A DNA stretch of 64,000 nt from Pirellulimonas nuda (GTDB lineage Bacteria; Planctomycetota; Planctomycetia; Pirellulales; Lacipirellulaceae). The notes under the pieces are model-generated. The model made no database searches, was not told where the DNA came from, and saw nothing but the letters and a program-made list of their open reading frames with translations. The stretch is taken from NCBI RefSeq assembly GCF_007750855.1, contig NZ_CP036291.1, forward strand, positions 5,740,905 to 5,804,904, in the 5' to 3' direction. The position numbers and the translations under genes are program-made. Below, in pieces: positions 53,541 to 64,000 of the stretch (position 1 is its first letter; every line of letters begins with the position of its first letter).

Positions 53541-54830
53541 ATGAGCAACACGCCACGCCCCAAGGTAGTGATTATTGGCGGCGGCTTCGGCGGCATGGCC
53601 GCGGCGAAGAAGCTGCGTCGGGTGGATGTCGACGTCACGCTGGTCGACCGCCGCAACTTCCACCTCTTCCAGCCGCTGCTGTACCAGGTGGCGACCGGCG
53701 CGCTCTCGCCGGCCAACATCGCGGCGCCCCTGCGGTGGATCTTCCGCAAGCAACAGAACTGCGACGTGGTGCTGGGGGAGGTCGCCGGCTTCGATCTCGA
53801 TCAGAAGCGAGTGAGGCTGACGGACCAGGAGCTCCCCTACGACATCCTGATCGTGGCGGCCGGCTCCGGGACCAGCTACTTCGGCCACGACGACTGGCCC
53901 GCGTTGGCCCCGGGGCTGAAGACCGTGGAGGACGCCACCGAAACGCGGCGGCGTATCTTCTCGGCGTTCGAGGCGGCCGAGCGCGAGGACGACCCCGACC
54001 GGCGGCGCGCGTGGCTCACGTTCGTGCTGGTGGGCGCCGGCCCGACCGGTGTTGAACTCGCCGGCGCGCTCTGCGAGATCGCCCGCCATAGCCTGAAGCA
54101 CGACTTCCGCCGGATCAACCCGGCCGAGGCGCGCGTGCTGCTGATTGAGGCGGGCCCGCGTGTGCTGCCGGCGTTCCCGGAAGACCTATCGGCCAAGGCA
54201 GAGCAGTCGCTCCGCCGGCTCGGCGTCACGGTGCGGACCGGGGTGATGGTTACCGGGATCGACGAGCAGGGGGTCGACGTGCGCAGCGGCGACCAAGACG
54301 AACGGATCGAGGCGCACACGGTCTTGTGGAGCGCGGGGGTCCGCGCAGCTCCGCTCGCCGATCGGTTGGCTTCCGCGGCGGGGCTGGAGCAAGACCGAGG
54401 GGGCCGGCTGGCGGTCGAGCCAGACCTGACGCTCCCGGGCCGGCCCGAGGTGCTGGTCATCGGCGACATGGCCAGCTTCAAGCACGACGGCCCGAAGCCG
54501 CTGCCCGGCGTGGCGCCGGTGGCCATCGAGCAGGGCCGCCACGCCGCGGCGCAGGTCAAACGCTTCCTCCGCGGCGAACCGCTGGCGCCGTTCAAGTACC
54601 GCGACCCGGGGAGCATCGCCACGATCGGACGCGCCGCGGCCGTGGCCGAGGTTGGCAGGCTTCGCTTCTCGGGGTTCTTTGCCTGGCTCATGTGGCTGTT
54701 TATCCACGTGATGAAGATCACGGGGTTCCGCAACCGTCTGCTAGTGCTGATGCAGTGGGGCTGGAGCTACTTCACCTACGACCGCTCGGCTCGGCTGATC
54801 ACCGGGGAAGACGCCACGGACGGACAGTGA
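53541..54830 (+). CDS. ndh: Type II NADH dehydrogenase (NDH-2)
   Basis: A 429-residue FAD flavoprotein that passes electrons from NADH to quinone without pumping protons. VVIIGGGFGGMAAAKKL binds FAD, NFHLFQPLLYQVATGALSP is the NDH-2 quinone-site signature, and FVLVGAGPTGVELAGALCE binds NADH. VLVIGDMASFK (second FAD contact) and HAAAQVKRFLRGE follow. The last part (FFAWLMWLFIHVMKITGFRNRLLVLMQW) is the membrane-attaching helix region. Planctomycete genomes often carry such genes next to respiration genes; none lie adjacent here. Confidence 0.92.
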   Translation: MSNTPRPKVVIIGGGFGGMAAAKKLRRVDVDVTLVDRRNFHLFQPLLYQVATGALSPANIAAPLRWIFRKQQNCDVVLGEVAGFDLDQKRVRLTDQELPYDILIVAAGSGTSYFGHDDWPALAPGLKTVEDATETRRRIFSAFEAAEREDDPDRRRAWLTFVLVGAGPTGVELAGALCEIARHSLKHDFRRINPAEARVLLIEAGPRVLPAFPEDLSAKAEQSLRRLGVTVRTGVMVTGIDEQGVDVRSGDQDERIEAHTVLWSAGVRAAPLADRLASAAGLEQDRGGRLAVEPDLTLPGRPEVLVIGDMASFKHDGPKPLPGVAPVAIEQGRHAAAQVKRFLRGEPLAPFKYRDPGSIATIGRAAAVAEVGRLRFSGFFAWLMWLFIHVMKITGFRNRLLVLMQWGWSYFTYDRSARLITGEDATDGQ

Positions 54831-54998
54831 ACCCTCGCTAGAATCGCGGGCCAGAACCTACCAGGCCGCCACCACTTGCTTTTCCGGATCGGGCGGTCCA
54901 ATCCCGTTATCGCCCCCCAACCTGCTCCGTACGCGGCGCCTCACTGCACGCGTGGCCTGCTCGGCGGTTGCCCCCGCCTTCCGACGCCCGGCCCAAGT

Positions 54999-55028
54999 TT
55001 GACAAGTCGGGCGGTCACAAGTGACAAT
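54999..55028 (+). promoter_or_regulatory. Candidate promoter of the acetyl-CoA synthetase gene
   Basis: TTGACA (54999-55004) and GACAAT (55023-55028) are 18 bases apart, giving a perfect -35 and a fair -10. Transcription would start near 55035, some 40 bases before the ATG at 55077. The repeated ACAAGT near both boxes could be an activator or repressor site. Confidence 0.45.
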
Positions 55029-55076
55029 CGCTGCTCTGCTAGTCTGAATTCTCTTGTCGAACCCTCGGGACGATTG

Positions 55077-57065
<1,989 letters not shown>

Positions 57066-57084
57066 CGTCCCCTCGTCGATAGCC

Positions 57085-57158
57085 GCCGGGCTACGCCCCG
57101 GCGGCGGAGCGGCAGAACAACTCCCACCGACGAACGCCGCCGAGCGAAGCTCGGCGGC
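57085..57158. repeat. Two adjacent GCCGCCG-type hairpins between convergent genes
   Basis: CGCCGGG and CCCCGGCG pair around 57085-57103; GCCGCCGAGC (57136-57145) and GCTCGGCGGC (57149-57158) form a perfect 10-bp stem with loop GAA. CTCGTCGAT flanks the unit as a direct repeat (57072-57080 and 57161-57169). The same CCGCCGAGC stem recurs at 59695-59715, so this is a dispersed repeat that probably ends both transcripts. Confidence 0.8.
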
Positions 57159-57187
57159 TACTCGTCGATGAATCAGCGGCACAGCGG

Positions 57188-59383
57188 CTACTGCATCGCC
57201 GGCAACTGGCCGCGCGACGGGGCGTTGTAGGAGACCGGCGTCACCTGCCCCACCCCCTGCGGCGTCTGCTGCGATGTCGGGAAGCCCTCGGCCGGTGTCG
57301 GAACCGGGTAGGCGTTGGTAGGCGCCATTTGCGGGGCGTACTCCATCCCCGGCGCGTATTGGGGCATCGGGCAACCGTCGGTCGTGCATCCGGCGCCGGT
57401 GTTCTGGTCGTAGACGCCCCGGCTCATCACGTTCGGACGGGTGAAGCCGTAGTCCAGTTGCAGCGCGGCGTCTCTCTGGCGGGCCCGACGCATCGCGTCG
57501 AAGTACGCCTTGCCCGGCCAGGGGCCTTCGGCGAGGTAGACGCCGTTGTAGTCCAGCAGCGATCCCTTGCGGTAGTGAACCTTGGAGACCGACAGGTTGT
57601 AGTCCACCAGCGAGCGGTAGTAAGCGGTTTCTGCCTCGGCCCGCCGCTGCTGGGCGTTGAGCAACAGGTCGAGCGTCAGCCGGCTGGCGTCGTAGGCGGC
57701 CTGGGTCGCTTCGACGTCCCGCTCCGCCGCCACGCGGCGGTTGAAGTTGGTCTCGGTGAGCCCGTAGTTGAGGTCGAGGTCGCGGATCGCGTCTCCCAGT
57801 TGGTGCGAAACTTCCAGCTCTAGGTCCTGCAGCAGGGCCCGCTCACGAGCAAGCGCCAACTGATGGTGACGGATGGTTGAAAGTTGACGGCGGAAGCCGA
57901 TCGGCACGCTCAACTGCAGGCCGAGCTCCCACTCCTGGAACTGACCGTCGGTGAGCACCTCAAAGGCGTTCGATCCGGGGGCGTTGGGCGGCAGGCCGGT
58001 GCTGCTGCCGATCAAGTCGTCTCCCAGGCCCCGCCAGCGGTAGGTGCCGGTGGCGTCAAGCCGCGGGAGCAGCCCGTTGCGGGCGGCGATCAGTTCAAGC
58101 TCGCGCTTCTTGACCTCCCACTTCTGCTTGCGGACCTCAACACGACGCATCAGCGACTCGGTGTGGATGCCGTCCCAGTCGAACGCGACCTGCGCGGTCG
58201 TGGGCTCGTCCGCCGGGCGGATCAGGCGGCCGTCGGACATCGACAGCCCCATGATGAACCGCAGCCGGCTCTCGGCCCGGTACAGGTCCGTGAGGCCCTG
58301 CTCCACCAGCGCCTTGAACTGGAAGTACTGTGAACGGGCCTGGGCCTCGCGGTCCGCGCTGCCACCCTTGGCGCCCTCGTCGAACAGGGCCTTCACCTTC
58401 TTCCAGGTCTCTAGGCCGCTGTCGCGTCCCGTCTTGCGCGACTCGAGGTCGCGGTAGGTGAAGTAGAGCTCCCAGTAGGCGGCCTCGACGTCCCGCATCA
58501 GGTTGCGGACGCCACCCTCGAAGTCGGCCAGCGACTGGTCGGTGCGGATGCGGGCGATCATCACGCCGTCAAACGGGTTGGTGATGTTGGCCGCGTACTG
58601 TTCGAACGACTGCGGGCCCGCGATGCGGTTGTACTGGGCGCCGGAGCCCTGCAGCAACGGGTGGCGGAAGCCGGCTTCGAAGTTGCTCTGCCAATCGCTC
58701 GGGTAGGCGCGGAACGTGCCCAACGGAGGCGTCGGGGTGTTGTTCCACTCGTAGTTGGTGTTGTTGCGGATCGAGACCTGGCTGCCCACGGCGGTCGTCT
58801 TGGTGATCCCTAGCGTGCCGATCCCCTGGTCCTGCTCGAAGTTGGCCGGGAAGATGGGGTTGGCCAAGCGGTTCTGCGGGGTGTCGTTCTTCCGCCAGAT
58901 GATGCTTGAGTCGAGCTGGGCGTCAAACTCCGACAGGGCCGCCTCGACGCCGGTGCCGCCGAACGCCGAGCCGAAGGCCGAGCCGGTGGCGGTCTCCACC
59001 AAGGCCGGGTCGTAGGTGGTGGTCACCGCCACGGAGCTGACCAGCGTGCGAGAGATGGTCTCGGGGGCGTTCTCGATCGTCCGCCCGCCGAGCTGCCGCA
59101 TCACCTGGCTGTTGCACAGCGTGATGCGGGTGGCCTCCTCGAGGGTGAGGTCCCACATCTCGTAGTTCTCCGCGTTGCGGAGGGTGAGCGGGGCCCGGGC
59201 GCTGGTCACTTCGTCGAGCTGAGGCTCGTGGACGTCCGGGTACTCGATCTGCGTCGCCACATCGAGGTAGTGCGACAGGTCGCCGTCTTCAAAGAAGTAG
59301 AACGGCTGTGTGGGGGCACATCCCCCGGCGAGGACCGCGCCGCAAAGGACGACGGAGATCTGAGCCCGCAGTTGGCGTTTCAT
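57188..59383 (-). CDS. TolC-family outer-membrane efflux lipoprotein
   Basis: A 731-residue outer-membrane factor. Signal peptide with lipobox LAGGC (Cys22) marks it as a lipoprotein. The body has the two repeated alpha-helical hairpin plus beta-strand blocks of TolC/NodT proteins (GVRNLMRDVEAAYWELYFTYRDLE, LEVSHQLGDAIRDLDLNYGL, AYYRSLVDYNLSVSKVHYRKGSLLDYNGV). A long insertion with a PFDGVMIARI segment and a proline/glutamine-rich tail of about 80 residues are extra compared with the usual 450-500 residues. It would form the outer-membrane channel of a tripartite efflux or secretion system; inner-membrane partners are not in the window. Confidence 0.88.
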   Translation of the reverse strand: MKRQLRAQISVVLCGAVLAGGCAPTQPFYFFEDGDLSHYLDVATQIEYPDVHEPQLDEVTSARAPLTLRNAENYEMWDLTLEEATRITLCNSQVMRQLGGRTIENAPETISRTLVSSVAVTTTYDPALVETATGSAFGSAFGGTGVEAALSEFDAQLDSSIIWRKNDTPQNRLANPIFPANFEQDQGIGTLGITKTTAVGSQVSIRNNTNYEWNNTPTPPLGTFRAYPSDWQSNFEAGFRHPLLQGSGAQYNRIAGPQSFEQYAANITNPFDGVMIARIRTDQSLADFEGGVRNLMRDVEAAYWELYFTYRDLESRKTGRDSGLETWKKVKALFDEGAKGGSADREAQARSQYFQFKALVEQGLTDLYRAESRLRFIMGLSMSDGRLIRPADEPTTAQVAFDWDGIHTESLMRRVEVRKQKWEVKKRELELIAARNGLLPRLDATGTYRWRGLGDDLIGSSTGLPPNAPGSNAFEVLTDGQFQEWELGLQLSVPIGFRRQLSTIRHHQLALARERALLQDLELEVSHQLGDAIRDLDLNYGLTETNFNRRVAAERDVEATQAAYDASRLTLDLLLNAQQRRAEAETAYYRSLVDYNLSVSKVHYRKGSLLDYNGVYLAEGPWPGKAYFDAMRRARQRDAALQLDYGFTRPNVMSRGVYDQNTGAGCTTDGCPMPQYAPGMEYAPQMAPTNAYPVPTPAEGFPTSQQTPQGVGQVTPVSYNAPSRGQLPAMQ

Positions 59384-59797
59384 GGCGGAGCGTCCCTGAA
59401 GGAATCGACGGCGCCCGCCGCACGGGCGGCAGACGTTCGGGCGATCTAGGCTTCTGAGTTAAATGGGGCGGCGCGCCTTGCGGCTGCCAGTCCCCCTACA
59501 ACGGCTCCCCCCGGGCCGGCGCCCCGCACCAGGGAGCGGTCACGTAGTGACCGCGCCCCCGGATAGGGCAATCAGCACAATTGGTATCGTCGACCTAACC
59601 GGCAGACTTTGACAAAACCGCCAGAAAGATTGCTAGCAGCAGAGGAGAATGACTCACCGCTGACCCAGCGAGGGCCGCAACCAGAGATCATCAGCCGCCG
59701 AGCTACGCTCGGCGGGCCGCGTGGGAGGAGGCGTTTGCCCTGCTCCGCCGCCGGGGCGCAGCCCGGCCGCTATTGGGCGCCAATCCTGTTGGGACCG
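59384..59797. other. Intergenic region with hairpin repeats
   Basis: 414 bases with no gene. It holds CCGCCGAGC-TAC-GCTCGGCGG at 59695-59715 and a nearby looser palindrome around 59740-59775 (CCGCCGCCGGGGCGCAGCCCGG). These are the same repeat family as at 57085-57158. The part next to 59383 should contain the promoter of the TolC-type gene on the minus strand. A TTGACA at 59608 on the plus strand has no gene to serve. Confidence 0.6.
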
Positions 59798-61723
59798 CTA
59801 AAACGCTTGCCACGAGGCGGTCGCCCAGCCGTCGCCCAGCAGCACGCTAGCAGTCCGCAGGCCGCGGACCAAGCCGGCCGGCTGGGAGAAGTTGATCGAG
59901 TCGATCTCGACCACGTCGAGCGAGTCGCCCAGCGACTCCTCGATCTCTTCGATCATGGCGCCCCGCTCGGTCAGCGGCTGGCCCCGCAGGGCGAGCCCCG
60001 ATTCGGGGTCGAACCCTACCGGCAACGGATCGACCTTTCCTTGCCGGACAAGAACCCAGCGTCCGTCGACCGTGTCGGGCGTGAAGCGGAACGTGAGGTC
60101 CCAACCGCGGAACACGCGGCTGCCGACATCCAAGAGCGACAGGTGCAGCGTGGCCGCCAGCACGTTGTCTTGCATCCGCACCGACAGCGGCCTGACCTTC
60201 CGCAGGGTCATCTTCCACGGCCGGAACCCCTGGGCGTCGAGCGTACGCGCCGGGGCCTTGGTGAGGGCATCTTCGATGGCCTTGGGGAGCCGGCGGTCGA
60301 TCTCGACCGGCGCGTCGTGCGAGGCCTTCTCGATGGTCGCCCCCGCTAGCATCACCCCGGCCAGGTGCTGGACCGCGGTCTCGTGCAAACGAGCAGTCAG
60401 GTCGCCGCTGCTCGCGGCCGAAGGCGGGGGCCCCGCCGCGGCAAACTGGCCGCGGTCCGCCACTACCAACCGGGCGGAGAGGTGCGTGCCAGACGTGGCT
60501 AGCTCGACCCGGCGTGGCGTGGCGTGGCGGCGCTCGGCGGGGCGGATCACCGCGTCGTCGACCTGCTTCCGCGCGTCGCGGATCCTCAGCAGCAGGTCTT
60601 CGTCGAACCGCTCGGCGATCCGTTCTTCGGCCATGACGGCCGACTGGCGTTCGGCCGTCGATTTTTGTTCCGCCACGCGCCGGCGGGCGATCTTCTCCAC
60701 CAGACGCGTCCCCAAGCCGCCGCCCACTTTCGTGACCGAACGGGTCTGCGACCGGGTCGTGGCGTCGGCGTCGGCCGGGAACACGAGGAACGAGTCGTAG
60801 CCGAACTCAACCAGCTTCTGCGACTGGAACTGGGTCTGGCTGGAAGAGCGGATCGCCACCGGGCCGTTCAGGCCGGTGGTGCTAGCATTGACGATCCCCG
60901 CCAGCGTGAACTGCACACGCGCCGTCCCCAGCGACGGGGCCGTACGCAGCGTGATTTGCGCGTCGGTGCAGCCCGTTCCAGAGATGCTCGTCCCCAAGAT
61001 GCAGTCGCGGATAACGGTCGGCTCACGGATGGGACGCTGGGCCAGCCGGTTCAGCAGCGGGCTGGCGGCCTCGACGTAGACGTTGGCGGCGCCAAACTCG
61101 CGGCGGAACGCATCCACCAGGGCCTCGGACCGCCCCAGCCCCGCGATGAAGTCGATCCGCCGCTCGATCTCGAAGCTCGATTGATACGAGAGGTCTGCCG
61201 GCTTCTTCGCCAGCTCCTTGGCAAGCCGTGCCATCTCCTTTTGGATATACTCGCGCTGCGACTGGGCGTCGAAGCTGTTCTCCAACAGGGCCAGGTCGAC
61301 GTACCGGCGTAGTGCTATCGCCAGCGCCCGCAGCGCCGGCTGCTCGAGGCCCGGCGAGCCATCCGTGAGGCGGTCGTACGCCGCGTTCAGGACCGCCAGC
61401 TTCGAGCGATCCGCGGCGAGCTCGGCCCGCACCTCGGGCAGGCCCAGATGGCGCCGCCACCCCTCTCCGAAGGCGCCGGCGCCGAGCATGGCGTTAACGC
61501 GATCGACCCCCTGCAGCGCCGCGTCACGTGCCTCTCGCACCTCGGCAGCGGTGACCGGGCGGAACGCTTCTCCGGCCGCACGCGCCAGGGCGGGCAAGTC
61601 GCTCGCAGCTTGTGCGGGAAGCGTTGCGGGACCGGCCACGAGGGCGGCGGAAGCCAACATGCAGAAGCAGGATCGGTGCACAACAGCCAATGCGTGAGAA
61701 TGCCGATTGCGTAGACGGGGCAA
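59798..61723 (-). CDS. Hypothetical exported protein
   Basis: A protein of up to 641 residues that I cannot assign. It has a cleavable signal (CMLASAALVAGPATLPAQA) and then a mainly helical region (EVREARDAALQGVDRVNAML, IQKEMARLAKELAKKPADL). A beta-rich part follows (VIRDCILGTSISGTG, VRVQFTLAG-like strands, AIRSSSQTQFQSQKLVEFGYD). The C-terminal half repeats paired strands typical of large surface proteins. Starts at TTG 61723, GTG 61681 or ATG 61660 are possible; the longest gives a basic region before the hydrophobic stretch. It is probably a planctomycete-specific family. It lies downstream of the coiled-coil gene on the same strand, 92 bases away. Confidence 0.7.
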   Translation of the reverse strand: MPRLRNRHSHALAVVHRSCFCMLASAALVAGPATLPAQAASDLPALARAAGEAFRPVTAAEVREARDAALQGVDRVNAMLGAGAFGEGWRRHLGLPEVRAELAADRSKLAVLNAAYDRLTDGSPGLEQPALRALAIALRRYVDLALLENSFDAQSQREYIQKEMARLAKELAKKPADLSYQSSFEIERRIDFIAGLGRSEALVDAFRREFGAANVYVEAASPLLNRLAQRPIREPTVIRDCILGTSISGTGCTDAQITLRTAPSLGTARVQFTLAGIVNASTTGLNGPVAIRSSSQTQFQSQKLVEFGYDSFLVFPADADATTRSQTRSVTKVGGGLGTRLVEKIARRRVAEQKSTAERQSAVMAEERIAERFDEDLLLRIRDARKQVDDAVIRPAERRHATPRRVELATSGTHLSARLVVADRGQFAAAGPPPSAASSGDLTARLHETAVQHLAGVMLAGATIEKASHDAPVEIDRRLPKAIEDALTKAPARTLDAQGFRPWKMTLRKVRPLSVRMQDNVLAATLHLSLLDVGSRVFRGWDLTFRFTPDTVDGRWVLVRQGKVDPLPVGFDPESGLALRGQPLTERGAMIEEIEESLGDSLDVVEIDSINFSQPAGLVRGLRTASVLLGDGWATASWQAF

Positions 61724-61815
61724 GCTGCGATCTTAGGGCGTGACCGCGGCTTCGTCTACGTTCGGGCGGCGCGATGCATTGCTGGCACGGGGCCGCGGCG
61801 CGGCGCCGAGGCGTG

Positions 61816-63471
61816 CTAGGCCCCCTCGCGCATCAAGCGGAAGTACTCTTCGGCGTGCTCTTTCTGGCTGCGGTTGAGCCGCTCGCGGGCCACGGGGTCG
61901 GCCGGAGCGAACTCGCCGGCCTGCATCTCTTGCTTGACCTGCTCGGCCACCTCGCCCTTGATGTTGGGCCCTTCGACCATGCCGCCGAAGGTGGCGGCCC
62001 CCTTGCCCGGCGTTTGGCGGACCCGCGTGTCGCGGAAGTTGGTCGGGTTCTTTTCGTCGGGTCGGGGCCCGGCGCCCTGCCCTTCGCCCATCCCCATGCC
62101 GGGCTTCTCGCCCATGCCCTGACCGCCGGCCATCATGCCCCCCATGCACTGCTCGCAGCCGGCGCCCTGGCAACCGGGGCAGTTCATGGCGTTCTTGGCG
62201 GCTTCGATCTGCTCCATCGTCTCGGCCAGCATCTCCATCTCGGCGGCCTGCTTGCCTAGCTCCTTGAGCTGCTCGGCCATCTGTTGCATCGCCTCGGCGG
62301 CCTGCTGGGGGTCGCCCTGCTTGAGCGCTTCGGCGGCGTCCGCCATCTGCTGCGCCATCTCGGCCATCTTCTGCATCTGCGGCGCCGATTGCTGTAGTTG
62401 CTCGAGCTTCTGCTGCAACTCGGCGGCCTGCTCGAGGTTGCCCTTGGCGCGTTGCTGCTCTACTTCCTGCTTCAGGTCGTCCATCGCCTTCTTGTGAGCC
62501 TCGGCCGCGCCGGCCAGCTTCTCTTGCATCTTCTCGAGCTGCTTGCCCAGCTCCTGCTGCTTCTCCTGCGACATCTCTCCCTTGGCGAGCTGGTCCTGCA
62601 TCTTCTTCAGCTCGTCGAGCGCCTTGTTCCACTCCCCTTTGCGCATCGCTTCGGCGGCCTTGTCGCCGGGGCCTTTGCCCAGCTCCTTCATCGAGTTGAG
62701 CTGATCCTGCAACGCCTGCCGGCCACCCAATTCGGCCTTGCGGCGTTCTAAGTCTTTCGCCAGGTCGTTCAGCTTGACCATGGCGTCTTTCTTCGCCGCC
62801 CCTTCCTTCTTGGCGAGCTCGTCCACCCCCTTCTCTACCTGCTTGAGCAGCCCGGTGGCGTCCTTCAGGTCGCCCTTTTCTGCCTCGGCACGCTTCTTGG
62901 CGATCTTCTCGCGGAGCGATTTAGCCGCCTCCTTGGTCTGCGCTGCCTCGATGGTCTTCGCAGAGGGAGCGGCCCCCCCCTCCGCCGCGCGGTTGCCGAC
63001 CAGCATCAAGGCGAAGACGAGCGCCGCGGGAACCAACGGCGCCCAGGCGTGCCGCCCCAGGCGGACACGGAACCGCTCGCCGATCTCGATCCGATCGATC
63101 TGCCGCGCCGCGTCTCCCACCAGCGCCGCGCCCGCTTCGGTCTCTTGATCCGACTCCGAGAGCGACATGCAACTTGCGACCCGCTCCCGCAGCTCGAACC
63201 TGCGGTCGATCTCTTGTGCCGCATCGAGCCGGCTCTGACGCCAAACGGCGGTCTCGACCGCGGCCAGCGCCAGCGCTAAAGCGACCGCGCCCCCGACCCA
63301 GGCCTGCGCCCACCAAGTGGGGAGCGGCTCGATGACGAACATCTTGGGCGCCGCCACGGCGACGGCCGCCACGCACAACGCGGCAAACAACCGCCAAACC
63401 AGCCGGCGCAAAAACTGCTCGGTCACTAACCGGCGATGGGCCCGAGAAACCTGTTCGATCAGTTTTTCCAT
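61816..63471 (-). CDS. Coiled-coil membrane protein with a CPGC-type cysteine cluster
   Basis: A 551-residue protein of unknown function. Two membrane segments near residues 25-45 and 55-80 (LFAALCVAAVAVAAPKMFVI, WVGGAVALALALAAVETAVW) and a third near 150-165 anchor the N-terminal part. Then comes about 250 residues of highly charged coiled coil rich in Lys, Glu and Gln (LKKMQDQLAKGEMSQEKQQE). A cluster NCPGCQGAGCEQCMGG follows, resembling a zinc-binding knuckle, then a Gly/Met-rich stretch. The conserved-looking end is NFRDTRVRQTPGKGAATFGG and LNRSQKEHAEEYFRLMRE. The overall plan recalls DUF4175-type proteins. ATG 63471 begins MEKLIEQV; an in-frame TTG at 63489 is less likely. Confidence 0.75.
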   Translation of the reverse strand: MEKLIEQVSRAHRRLVTEQFLRRLVWRLFAALCVAAVAVAAPKMFVIEPLPTWWAQAWVGGAVALALALAAVETAVWRQSRLDAAQEIDRRFELRERVASCMSLSESDQETEAGAALVGDAARQIDRIEIGERFRVRLGRHAWAPLVPAALVFALMLVGNRAAEGGAAPSAKTIEAAQTKEAAKSLREKIAKKRAEAEKGDLKDATGLLKQVEKGVDELAKKEGAAKKDAMVKLNDLAKDLERRKAELGGRQALQDQLNSMKELGKGPGDKAAEAMRKGEWNKALDELKKMQDQLAKGEMSQEKQQELGKQLEKMQEKLAGAAEAHKKAMDDLKQEVEQQRAKGNLEQAAELQQKLEQLQQSAPQMQKMAEMAQQMADAAEALKQGDPQQAAEAMQQMAEQLKELGKQAAEMEMLAETMEQIEAAKNAMNCPGCQGAGCEQCMGGMMAGGQGMGEKPGMGMGEGQGAGPRPDEKNPTNFRDTRVRQTPGKGAATFGGMVEGPNIKGEVAEQVKQEMQAGEFAPADPVARERLNRSQKEHAEEYFRLMREGA

Positions 63472-63561
63472 CGCAAGACTCGCATGCAAGCGGTAGCAGC
63501 CGACGGGTTACGCCCGTCGAAGTCCATAGGACAACCCAAAGCCACGGCGTATTATAGACCT

Positions 63562-64000
63562 ATGGACGACTCCCGTGCAGCAACCGTTCCCCCCCCGGCC
63601 AAAGAATCGTGCGTCCGCCAGGGGGCCGATAGCCCGCTGGCCGGCCCCGAGGACCGCCCAACCGCCGATATCGTGCTGTACGACGGAGAGTGCAACTTCT
63701 GCCGGGCCCAGATGCAGCAACTGGGCTGGTGGGACTGCCAGGGGAAGCTCGCCTATCTGTCGATCCACGACCCCCGGGTGGCCCAGCGGTGGCCCGATTT
63801 GTCGCTCGACCGGTTGCGGCAAGAAATGTGCATCGTCGATCGCTCGGGCGACCGCCACTGGGGCGCGGACGCCGTGCGCTACCTCACCCGCCGGCTCCGC
63901 CGGCTGTGGTGGCTGGCCCCGGTGATGCACTTCCCGGGATCGATGCTCGTGTGGCGGCCGCTGTACCGGCTGGTGGCGCGAAACCGCTTCCGGCTAATGG
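63562..64000 (+). CDS. DCC-family thiol-disulfide oxidoreductase-like protein (DUF393), partial
   Basis: The gene runs off the right edge of the window; 146 codons are visible. After a polar start of about 35 residues, IVLYDGECNFCRAQMQQLGWWD is the DCC-family signature, with the CNFC pair in a thioredoxin-like fold. DLSLDRLRQEMCIVDRSGDRHWGADAVRYL and the following LWWLAPVMHFPG match the family, and VWRPLYRLVARNRFRL is the common C-terminal part. ATG 63562 is the only start giving this frame. Another long frame overlaps it but has no homology. It is divergent from the coiled-coil gene. Confidence 0.88.
   Translation, partial: MDDSRAATVPPPAKESCVRQGADSPLAGPEDRPTADIVLYDGECNFCRAQMQQLGWWDCQGKLAYLSIHDPRVAQRWPDLSLDRLRQEMCIVDRSGDRHWGADAVRYLTRRLRRLWWLAPVMHFPGSMLVWRPLYRLVARNRFRLM

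Noticed and set aside
63575..63925. Long alternative frame over the DCC-family gene
   Set aside because: It is a shadow of the frame starting at 63562, which carries the YDGECNFC signature.

Overview
The window looks like chromosomal DNA of a planctomycete of the order Pirellulales, possibly the Lacipirellulaceae group. The taxon is inferred from gene content, without a database search. Supporting features are high G+C, three secreted sulfatases, a DUF1080 protein, planctomycete-type dockerins (GDxNxDGxVxAADYTxWRD), a PEP-CTERM-like tail, an N-terminal LEPR motif, and many palindromic intergenic repeats.

Layout. At 0.4-4 kb there is an accessory segment. It holds a membrane-anchored coiled-coil GIY-YIG nuclease of visibly lower G+C, followed by a complete retron: promoter, msr-msd RNA with a 19-bp a1/a2 pairing, branch-site AGC, msd hairpin, and a YADD reverse transcriptase starting 7 bases after a2. 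At 4-24 kb are secreted and degradative genes (two amidases, a beta-helix dockerin protein, Gfo/Idh oxidoreductase, three sulfatases, DUF1080) mixed with housekeeping genes (AspT/YidE-type transporter, PpsR, PH-domain/DUF202 pair, NrdR, alcohol dehydrogenase, GNAT, tRNA-Ala, tRNA-Pro). At 24.7-30.6 kb lie parA and parB, then four tandem paralogous membrane proteins in an A-B-A-B order. The tail of the fourth contains a cluster of parS sites, so this is a chromosome partition locus. At 30.6-36.3 kb are DUF1015, a small overlapping gene pair resembling a HicA-type toxin-antitoxin module, an MBL-DinB fusion, ahcY with promoter and terminator, and trpF. At 36.4-41.1 kb are an ExeA-like ATPase group, a nucleotide-sugar epimerase and a family 2 glycosyltransferase. 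At 41.2-47.2 kb are pfkA, mscL, rluD, a TPR protein and a UvrD/Rep helicase. At 47.5-52.2 kb is an SbcD/SbcC-like pair in which the SbcD-like partner has lost key metallophosphatase residues and the SbcC-like partner has two membrane segments. At 52.3-64 kb are an aldo/keto reductase, NDH-2, acetyl-CoA synthetase, a TolC-type outer-membrane lipoprotein, two planctomycete hypotheticals and a partial DCC-family gene.

How the genes work together. The retron RNA and RT form one functional unit; whether the neighbouring GIY-YIG protein is its effector is open. ParA, ParB and the parS cluster form a segregation system. The sulfatases, DUF1080 protein, Gfo/Idh oxidoreductase and dockerin proteins fit breakdown of sulfated polysaccharides. 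The most interesting items are the retron, the ABAB membrane-protein array carrying parS, and the altered SbcCD pair.
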